DNA from: Gracilibacteraceae bacterium
GTDB taxonomy: Bacteria; Bacillota; Desulfitobacteriia; Desulfitobacteriales; Syntrophobotulaceae
Length of the DNA stretch: 5,039 nt
Direction: 5' to 3'
NCBI GenBank assembly: GCA_031274335.1
Contig: JAISQG010000243.1
Span: forward strand, 1-5,039
The notes under the pieces were generated by a model. It had not been told where the DNA came from. It made no database searches and saw only the letters and a program-made list of their open reading frames with translations. Both the position numbers and the translations under genes were made by a program. This document shows, one piece after another, positions 1 through 4,217 of this stretch. The first letter of the stretch is position 1. Every line of letters starts with the position of its first letter.

Positions 1-1348
1 CACGCGACAATTCTAGCAGCGCCGGATTATCCTCCACGGCCCTCATTCGCTTGGATTGATCCCTCGCCTGCTGGCGATGTTCATTTTCCGCGGCGTGAAA
101 TCCGGCCATATCGACGCTCAGCCCCTGCTCCGCCAGTATTTCCGCAGTAAGCTCCGCCGGGAATCCATATGTCTCATACAGATGAAAAGTGTCCGCGCCG
201 CTCAGCGCCTCCCGCCCCGCGGCCAGGAGTTCCCGCGCTTTTTGCCGCAGGATGAGCGAACCCTGATCCAGCGTGGCCTGAAAATGCCTTTCTTCCATGC
301 GCAAATGATTCAGGATGAAATCCTTGTTCTCGCCAAGTTCGCTGTAACAGCCGCCGTAATCAGCGCGGACGACATGGTAAAGCTGTTCGAGAAAAGGCTT
401 GCTGACGCCGAGCAGTTTGGCGTAACGGATGGCGCGCCGCAGCACCCTCCGCAGCACATACCCCCGCCCGTCGCTGGCGGGGTAAATGCCGTCCGCCAGC
501 ATGAAACACACGGCCCTGGCGTGATCGGCCACTACTTTTAGAGCCACATCCGTCCGCGCGTCCTCTTTATAGCGCACACCGGCCAGTTCGGCCGTTTTTT
601 GGATCAGGGGCTGAAACAGATCGGTGTCAAAATTCGTTTCCACATTCTGCATAACCGAAGCGATACGCTCAAGGCCCATGCCCGTGTCGATGTTCTGTTT
701 CGGCAGCGGCGTGAGTTCCCCGCTTTCGTCGCGGCTGTACTGCATGAAAACCAGGTTCCAGATTTCCAGATAGCGGTCGCAGTCACAGCCGACGGCGCAT
801 TCCGGCCGGCCGCAGCCGCGCGCTTCGCCCTGATCGACATATATTTCCGAACACGGGCCGCAGGGCCCGGTCGGCCCCGCCGCCCAAAAATTCGTTTCAT
901 CTGTCAGAATCCGCTCAGGCCGGATTGAGGTTTCGCTCAGCCAGCAAGCGCGGGCTTCTTCGTCTTCGGGATAAATGGTCACCCAAAGCCTTTCGGTGGG
1001 GATGCGCAGCGTCTCCGTCACAAATTCCCAAGCCCAGTGGATCGCGTCTTTTTTGAAATAATCTCCGAAGGAAAAATTTCCCAGCATCTCGAAGAAAGTA
1101 TGATGCCGCGCTGTTTTGCCAACCATTTCCAAATCAGGCGTCCGCACGCATTTCTGGCTGGTCGTAGCCCGGCTGAAAGGAGGTTCTACTTTGCGCATAA
1201 AATACGGTTTGAACGGAACCATGCCGGCCACCGTCAGAAGCAGCGTCGGGTCGTCCCGCGGAATGAGCGAGGCGCTGGGCTGCCGCGTGTGCCCCCTGTC
1301 CGCGAAAAACCGCAGAAACATCTCCCTGAGTTCATTGCCCGTAAACAT
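1..1348 (-). CDS. alaS: Alanyl-tRNA synthetase, N-terminal half (runs off left edge)
   Basis: Class II aminoacyl-tRNA synthetase that charges tRNA-Ala in the cytoplasm. The 449 codons present are open throughout. Visible landmarks are SRATTSQKCVR (59-69) and TARHHTFFEMLGNFSFGDYF (79-98), covering the motif 2 region; GPTGPCGPCSEIY (158-170); a Cys-rich insert with C179, C184, C188 and C190; DTGMGLERIASV (221-232), motif 3; and the tRNA-recognition region with DGRGYVLRRVLRRAIRY (293-309). The family is about 870-880 residues long, so roughly half is present; the editing and C-Ala domains lie beyond the window. ATG at 1348 is chosen because GGGAGG sits 6 nt upstream. An in-frame ATG at 1381 would add 11 residues but has only a weak GGGAAAAAG in front and falls almost at the predicted transcription start. 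All motifs look intact, so this is probably the functional housekeeping copy. The Cys pattern is as in Clostridia/Negativicutes enzymes. Confidence 0.97.
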   Translation of the reverse strand, partial: MFTGNELREMFLRFFADRGHTRQPSASLIPRDDPTLLLTVAGMVPFKPYFMRKVEPPFSRATTSQKCVRTPDLEMVGKTARHHTFFEMLGNFSFGDYFKKDAIHWAWEFVTETLRIPTERLWVTIYPEDEEARACWLSETSIRPERILTDETNFWAAGPTGPCGPCSEIYVDQGEARGCGRPECAVGCDCDRYLEIWNLVFMQYSRDESGELTPLPKQNIDTGMGLERIASVMQNVETNFDTDLFQPLIQKTAELAGVRYKEDARTDVALKVVADHARAVCFMLADGIYPASDGRGYVLRRVLRRAIRYAKLLGVSKPFLEQLYHVVRADYGGCYSELGENKDFILNHLRMEERHFQATLDQGSLILRQKARELLAAGREALSGADTFHLYETYGFPAELTAEILAEQGLSVDMAGFHAAENEHRQQARDQSKRMRAVEDNPALLELSR

Positions 1349-1393
1349 AATTTCCCTCCCGCGTCGCTGGTTAACATCCATGGTCTTTTTCCC

Positions 1394-1422
1394 ATTGTAC
1401 ATGTTAAACGCCGAAAAGTAAA
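1394..1422 (-). promoter_or_regulatory. Putative sigma-A promoter of alaS
   Basis: On the minus strand TTTACT (1417-1422, 4/6 match to TTGACA) is separated by exactly 17 nt from TACAAT (1394-1399, 5/6 match to TATAAT). Transcription would begin near 1387, giving a leader of about 40 nt before ATG 1348. Such a short leader leaves no room for a T-box, and none of the conserved T-box sequence is visible. Predicted by eye only. Confidence 0.55.
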
Positions 1423-1477
1423 TCTCTAAAGCGAGAACGGGGAAAATCTTTCAGCCGGGCGGTTACGATTCCGCATT

Positions 1478-1516
1478 GGCTGAACGTCGAGGCTGAACGT
1501 GTCGGGTGAACTTCTC
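1478..1516. repeat. Degenerate 13-bp tandem repeat, three copies
   Basis: GGCTGAACGTCGA (1478-1490), GGCTGAACGTGTC (1491-1503) and GGGTGAACTTCTC (1504-1516). The first ten bases of copies 1 and 2 are identical; copy 3 matches copy 2 at 10 of 13 positions. It lies about 55 bp upstream of the predicted alaS -35 box, so it could be a regulator-binding array or only a decayed repeat. Confidence 0.5.
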
Positions 1517-1596
1517 ACAGATATTACAAAACGGGCTAAAAGAGTATTTGCAATTGCACTCAAAATATCGTTGATTGAGTCCTCTTCACAGTATCT

Positions 1597-1668
1597 CTAC
1601 CAAGGCGTCATTGCAGGCCTGACCCGCAATCCCTACCAAGGCGTCATTGCGAGCCTGACCCGCAATCT
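1597..1668. repeat. 36-bp tandem repeat, two copies ('GLTRNP' dispersed-repeat type)
   Basis: Two head-to-tail 36-bp units (1597-1632 and 1633-1668) match at 33 of 36 positions, and CTAC at 1669-1672 is the first four bases of a third. Each unit carries CGTCATTGC and CGCAATC, so each can fold into a small stem (ATTGCG/CGCAAT in unit 2, ATTGC/GCAAT in unit 1). Because 36 is a multiple of three, translation gives the phrase GVIAGLTRNP twice. This phrase is familiar from spurious proteins in many genomes, where it marks a widespread non-coding dispersed repeat. It shares CGTCATTGCGAGC with the repeat at 2566-2593, which lies in the opposite orientation. Confidence 0.85.
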
Positions 1669-1683
1669 CTACTATAGGGAAAC

Positions 1684-1699
1684 AGATTCAAAGATTCAA
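1684..1699. repeat. 8-bp perfect tandem duplication across the DUF6273 stop codon
   Basis: AGATTCAA occurs twice in direct succession (1684-1691, 1692-1699). The right copy contains the TGA stop of the minus-strand gene at 1696-1698. This looks like a slippage or target-site-type duplication, and no reading-frame consequence is visible. Confidence 0.6.
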
Positions 1700-2529
1700 G
1701 GCTCCAGATTTATCCATAAGGCGGGACGAACACCGTACTCGTTGTAGACACGGTTGCCGTAGACGATGATGTGGCCGTAGGTGCTGACAGCGGCGGCATC
1801 AGAGTTATAGCCGCCGGGCGACCGCAGCCACCACCACGCCGCTTTACCCTCGAACTTAGCTATCCTGTCGCCATACGTTTGGAAATAACGATCCGCTTCC
1901 TCAACGCTCAAGAGAAATACTTTGTCCACTCTGTCCTTTCCGCCATCAGTGCCGTATTCTTCGCTATCGGCGTTGACAACATTCGTCTCTTTGATCCGCG
2001 CCTTTTGCGCCTCTGTGAACGTATCATAAAAATCTCTGTTCAGCCAGCGCCGGAGACTGCAGGTTTGCCAGGTGATTTCAGTATATTGGTCGTTATACGG
2101 CCGCTCTGTTATGCAATCTATGGCGATCAGCAGGGCACGCTCGCCGTCCATGTCCAAGACAATCCATTCCAGCGGGTTTCCGTTAAATTCCCCGTATAAA
2201 ACGCTGCTGCCAATTTCCATATTTTGGATTTCTTTCGGCGTAAGCGTTTTAGCGTCTTCAAGGTTTGCTAATTCCTCTTGTCTCGCTAATTCCTCTTGTC
2301 TCGCTAATTCCGCTTTGATTAGGATGCTAGCGAGAAAAACTGCCCCGCAAACTAAAACGGCAATCGCGATTTTTTTATTGCGCGCCTTCGCTTTTGCAGC
2401 GGCGATAGCCTGTAATTCCTTCTGCCGCGCCCGCTCCAGCCGCTCCGTTTCCGCCCGGCGCTCGGCCTCAAGCCTTTCCTGTTCCGCTATCCTCTCCGCT
2501 TCGAGTCTTTTGTTCTTGCTTAATTCCAT
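1696..2529 (-). CDS. Membrane-anchored coiled-coil protein with C-terminal DUF6273 domain
   Basis: 277 residues. Residues 6-48 are a highly charged Glu/Arg/Ala helix, a likely coiled coil. Residues 54-71 are one hydrophobic segment preceded by ARNKK, so the N-terminus is probably cytoplasmic and the rest outside. Next comes a linker with LARQEE repeated (75-86, then LANLED), encoded by an 18-bp tandem repeat. Residues 105-277 match the DUF6273 pattern as I know it: GNPLEWIVLD (117-126), WLNRDFYDTFTEAQKARI (162-179), DKVFLLSVEEA (202-212), WWWLRSPGG (232-240) and YGVRPALWINL (265-275). The molecular function of DUF6273 is not established; its end resembles C-type-lectin/formylglycine-enzyme-like binding folds, which is inference. 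The start is secured by GGAGG (2538-2542) 8 nt before the ATG. Codons 248-265 almost all end in C, unlike the rest of the gene. The gene sits between inverted dispersed repeats. Confidence 0.85.
   Translation of the reverse strand: MELSKNKRLEAERIAEQERLEAERRAETERLERARQKELQAIAAAKAKARNKKIAIAVLVCGAVFLASILIKAELARQEELARQEELANLEDAKTLTPKEIQNMEIGSSVLYGEFNGNPLEWIVLDMDGERALLIAIDCITERPYNDQYTEITWQTCSLRRWLNRDFYDTFTEAQKARIKETNVVNADSEEYGTDGGKDRVDKVFLLSVEEADRYFQTYGDRIAKFEGKAAWWWLRSPGGYNSDAAAVSTYGHIIVYGNRVYNEYGVRPALWINLEP
2267..2310 (-). repeat. 18-bp in-frame tandem repeat inside the DUF6273 gene
   Basis: Two identical 18-bp units (2267-2284, 2285-2302) are followed by the first 8 bases of a third (2303-2310). 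They encode the LARQEE hexapeptide of the linker just outside the predicted membrane helix. A copy-number change would lengthen or shorten this stalk by six residues without breaking the frame. Confidence 0.85.
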
Positions 2530-2550
2530 GCGAAAAACCTCCGATGTTGT

Positions 2551-2667
2551 TTATTCTGGCTGGCTGGATTGCTTCGCTTCGCTCGCAATGACGAGGATGC
2601 AGCTGGTCAGATGCTTTCCAGTAGCTTTTTCATATTTGATGACTTGCGCAATGTCCGCCATGCTCAT
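2551..2667 (-). pseudogene. 38-codon frame: gene start interrupted by a dispersed repeat
   Basis: Begins ATG (2665-2667) with AAAGGA (2673-2678) 5 nt upstream and reads MSMADIAQVIKYEKATGKHL, then passes into VIASEAKQS, the standard translation of the repeat at 2566-2593, and stops at TAA (2551-2553), 21 bp before the DUF6273 start. MADIAQVIKYE resembles, from memory, the extreme N-terminus of SPFH/band-7-type bacterial proteins (MADIxxVIKYEGDN), so this may be the 5' stub of such a gene, cut off by deletion or repeat insertion. The alternative is a real small leader peptide co-transcribed with the DUF6273 gene. The real start signals are visible; the family assignment is tentative. Confidence 0.4.
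2566..2593. repeat. Dispersed palindromic repeat ('VIASEAKQS/CFASLAMT' type)
   Basis: The 28-bp element begins GGATTGCTTCGCTTCGCTCG and ends CAATGACG. ATTGC and GCAAT at its ends can pair. This sequence is familiar as a short non-coding repeat scattered through many unrelated bacterial genomes, often mis-annotated as peptide. Here it lies in the 5' region of the DUF6273 transcription unit, inside the small frame at 2551-2667. Its last 13 bases are the exact reverse complement of bases 1642-1654. Confidence 0.8.
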
Positions 2668-2699
2668 ACCAGTCCTTTCTTCGGTTTTCTTAATTATTT

Positions 2700-2710
2700 A
2701 TTATATTATA
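2700..2710 (-). promoter_or_regulatory. Putative -10 region of the minus-strand DUF6273 unit
   Basis: Two overlapping perfect TATAAT hexamers lie on the minus strand (2705-2710 and 2700-2705). Either would start transcription near 2693-2698, about 30 nt before the ATG at 2667. No good -35 box lies at the proper distance (the closest candidates are CTTTCG/TTCGTG), so strength or activator dependence is unclear. Confidence 0.4.
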
Positions 2711-2772
2711 CACTTTTTTTGCTCACACGAAAGTCACAAAACCGGGTTTTCAAAAAATTCTTTCTGTGATGA

Positions 2773-2801
2773 TTGATTTTCGGCTCGCTTTCGGCTATAA
2801 T
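2773..2801 (+). promoter_or_regulatory. Sigma-A-type promoter of ATPase 1
   Basis: TTGATT (2773-2778) and a perfect TATAAT (2796-2801) are spaced by exactly 17 nt. Transcription would start near 2808, giving a leader of about 33 nt. The spacer holds an 8-bp direct repeat TTTCGGCT (2778-2785 and 2789-2796), 11 bp apart, which would place both copies on the same face of the helix and could be an operator. Confidence 0.65.
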
Positions 2802-2827
2802 AATATTGTATATTAAATAAGCCGATT

Positions 2828-2835
2828 GGGGGTGA
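2828..2835 (+). promoter_or_regulatory. Ribosome binding site that points to a CTG start
   Basis: GGGGGTGA differs from the perfect anti-16S complement GGAGGTGA at one position. It lies 5 nt before CTG 2841. It overlaps or follows the other in-frame candidates (TTG 2826, GTG 2832), neither of which has a purine-rich site ahead of it, so it argues for CTG as the start. Confidence 0.6.
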
Positions 2836-2840
2836 TTGCC

Positions 2841-4064
2841 CTGTATGTAAAACGCCACGCGGAGGAGGTCGTCCGCAAATTGTCCGCGATGTTCGGCGCC
2901 GTGCTTGTGACCGGCCCGCGTCAGGTGGGGAAAACCACGCTGCTGGAGGAGGTCGCGCAGGGCGTCCGGCAAGTGACGCTGGACGACAAGCTTCTGCTCG
3001 CCGGCGCGGTGGAACAGAGCGGAACTTTTTTCAAGGATAACCCGCCGCCCGTATTTGTGGACGAGGTACAGCATGCCCCGAATCTTTTTCCGCATATCAA
3101 GATGATCCTCGACAAGGACAAGAAAAAAGGACAATTTTACCTGTCCGGCTCGCAGCAGTTCGAGATGATGAAGAATGTCAGCGAGTCCCTTGCCGGACGG
3201 CTGGGCATCCTGAATCTTCTGGGCTTTTCCCTGCGGGAACGCTTCGGGGCAGCCTTTTCCGAACCGTTCTTGCCCACAGATGAATATTGCACCGCCCGCC
3301 AAGCAGACTTAGCGGAAATCCCCTACGAGGATGTGTGGAACATCATCCATCGGGGCTGTATGCCGGAGCTTGTGCTGAACGACGACTATGACTGGAGGAT
3401 GTTCTTCGGCGCGTATGTGAAAACCTATATTGAACGCGACGTCCGGCAATTGACGCAGGTCGGCAACGAGGTCAAATTTCTGAACTTCATGACGGCGGCG
3501 GCAAGCTGCACCGGGCAGCTTCTCAACCTTGCGTCTCTGGCGCGGGATGTCGGAATCAGTCAACCCACCGCCGAGCGCTGGCTGTCCATCCTTGTTACCT
3601 CCGGCATTGTCCATCTCCTGCCGCCCTATCACAACAACATCGTTAAGCGGACGGTCAAGACGCCCAAGCTGTATTTCCTCGACACAGGGCTTGCCGCGTA
3701 TCTGACCCGCTGGAACACGCCGGAGGTTTTGAAAACCGGCGCGATGGCGGGGGCGTTCTTCGAGAGCTTCGTCATCTCGGAGATCATCAAAAGCTACTAC
3801 AATAAAGGCGTTTTGGATTTGCCGCTTTATTTCTACCGCGACAAAGACATGAGCGAAATCGATTTAATCATTGAGGATAACGGGACGCTGTATCCGCTGG
3901 AGATAAAAAAACACGCTGACCCGGACAAAGGAGACATTAAGGCTTTTGGGGCGCTGGATAAAATCAAGGGAATTCGGCGAGGGTCAGGCGGCGTGATTTG
4001 TCTGTACGACAATTTGATCACATTGAAGGACAATGATCGCGTGATTCCGATCAAGTATTTGTGA
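2841..4064 (+). CDS. AAA+ ATPase with DUF4143 C-terminus (COG1373/AAA_14 type), copy 1
   Basis: 407 residues if started at CTG 2841, a normal length for the family. Numbered from that start: Walker A GPRQVGKTT (25-33), Walker B VFVDEVQ (71-77), sensor-like YLSGSQ (100-105), SLAGR (116-120), the conserved TYIERDVRQL (195-204), a winged-helix-like stretch LASLARDVGISQPTAERW (230-247), KLYFLDTGLA (276-285), then a region with E308, D341 and E354-x-K356 in the spacing of a PD-(D/E)xK nuclease core. All key residues are present, so it is probably active as an ATPase. The cellular role of these proteins is not known; they are common, often multi-copy accessory genes, and the nuclease reading is inference. 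With the CTG start, K4, R5 and G25 align without gaps to copy 2 downstream. TTG at 2826 would add five residues. It has its own promoter and no clear terminator. Confidence 0.9.
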   Translation: MYVKRHAEEVVRKLSAMFGAVLVTGPRQVGKTTLLEEVAQGVRQVTLDDKLLLAGAVEQSGTFFKDNPPPVFVDEVQHAPNLFPHIKMILDKDKKKGQFYLSGSQQFEMMKNVSESLAGRLGILNLLGFSLRERFGAAFSEPFLPTDEYCTARQADLAEIPYEDVWNIIHRGCMPELVLNDDYDWRMFFGAYVKTYIERDVRQLTQVGNEVKFLNFMTAAASCTGQLLNLASLARDVGISQPTAERWLSILVTSGIVHLLPPYHNNIVKRTVKTPKLYFLDTGLAAYLTRWNTPEVLKTGAMAGAFFESFVISEIIKSYYNKGVLDLPLYFYRDKDMSEIDLIIEDNGTLYPLEIKKHADPDKGDIKAFGALDKIKGIRRGSGGVICLYDNLITLKDNDRVIPIKYL

Positions 4065-4127
4065 CATCGTCGATTCTTTATACCCACGTGCTTATTTACC
4101 CTATTGCCCGGAATATTCGCCCTATGC

Positions 4128-4156
4128 TTGACATGCATATATAATTATGTTAATCT
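4128..4156 (+). promoter_or_regulatory. Possible promoter of ATPase 2
   Basis: A perfect TTGACA (4128-4133) is followed after 17 nt by TAATCT (4151-4156), a poor -10 (3/6). The -10 lies inside the left arm of the 49-nt palindrome, so a protein bound to the palindrome, or its extrusion, would block initiation. A CATAAT in the right arm is another -10 candidate but lacks a good -35. Confidence 0.35.
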
Positions 4157-4187
4157 AAAATCGTATTTTCGATTAACATAATTATAT
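4139..4187. repeat. 49-nt near-perfect palindrome (hairpin) upstream of ATPase 2
   Basis: Left arm 4139-4155 (ATATAATTATGTTAATC) is the exact reverse complement of 4171-4187. After a single T-C mismatch, AAAAT (4157-4161) pairs with ATTTT (4165-4169) around the loop CGT. In total there are 22 base pairs and one mismatch. The element is very AT-rich against GC-rich surroundings. There is no T-run on the plus side, so a standard terminator is unlikely; an operator, leader structure or small mobile palindromic element are possibilities. Confidence 0.9.
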
Positions 4188-4201
4188 CGCCGAAAATGGC
4201 G
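4188..4201 (+). promoter_or_regulatory. Small leader hairpin next to the ATPase 2 ribosome binding site
   Basis: CGCC (4188-4191) can pair with GGCG (4198-4201) across GAAAAT. It directly adjoins the large palindrome on one side and AAAGGAG (4204-4210) on the other, so it could influence ribosome access. Short and possibly incidental. Confidence 0.35.
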
Positions 4202-4217
4202 GCAAAGGAGACTTTTT

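Larger units (their letters stand above)
1349..1695. other. Gene-free intergenic region between alaS and the DUF6273 gene
   Basis: This 347-bp gap holds the alaS promoter, a 13-bp degenerate triple repeat and the 36-bp tandem repeat, each listed separately. No convincing gene is present: the open frame over 1499-1747 on the plus strand has no good ribosome binding site, and its middle is simply translated repeat (GVIAGLTRNP twice). No hairpin followed by a T-run is visible downstream of the DUF6273 stop, so that gene has no classical terminator here unless the repeat stems serve. Confidence 0.7.
2668..2840. promoter_or_regulatory. Divergent promoter region between the DUF6273 unit and ATPase 1
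   Basis: AT-rich, non-coding stretch with -10/-35 signals for both strands about 90 bp apart, plus a small perfect inverted repeat AAAACC-G-GGTTTT near 2738-2750. The arrangement would allow a single regulator to govern both units, but no such regulator is encoded in the window. Confidence 0.5.
4065..4217. other. Intergenic region between the two ATPase genes
   Basis: The first 60 bp hold only a small palindrome GAATATTC (4111-4118) and no T-run terminator for copy 1. The remainder is a possible promoter followed by two hairpins leading into the ribosome binding site of copy 2, described separately. Confidence 0.6.

Noticed and set aside
604..928. Open frames on both strands within alaS
   Set aside because: They overlap the continuous alaS frame, which carries all expected synthetase motifs.
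1349..1381. Upstream ATG at 1381 as alaS start
   Set aside because: Weak ribosome binding site and almost at the predicted transcription start, whereas ATG 1348 has GGGAGG at good spacing and gives a normal N-terminus.
1349..1500. T-box riboswitch expected in front of a Bacillota aminoacyl-tRNA synthetase gene
   Set aside because: No conserved T-box sequence, specifier stem or terminator is visible, and the predicted promoter leaves only about 40 nt of leader.
1597..1672. CRISPR-like array suggested by the 36-bp repeat length
   Set aside because: The units are directly adjacent with no spacers, there are only two copies, and they belong to a known type of dispersed repeat.
1499..1747. Plus-strand 82-codon open frame in the alaS-DUF6273 gap
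   Set aside because: No good ribosome binding site. The central part is the translated 36-bp non-coding repeat and its end overlaps the opposite-strand DUF6273 gene.
2738..2750. AAAACC-G-GGTTTT inverted repeat as a terminator
   Set aside because: Only six AT-rich pairs with a one-base loop, located between divergent promoters where no transcript needs to end.
1771..2776. Long plus-strand open frames across the DUF6273 gene (1771-2199, 2072-2776)
   Set aside because: They are antisense to a gene with clear domain motifs and a strong start signal, and their translations show only reverse-complement composition and repeat phrases (CFASLAMT).
2706..3632. Minus-strand open frames across ATPase 1
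   Set aside because: Antisense shadows of a gene whose AAA_14/DUF4143 motifs are complete.
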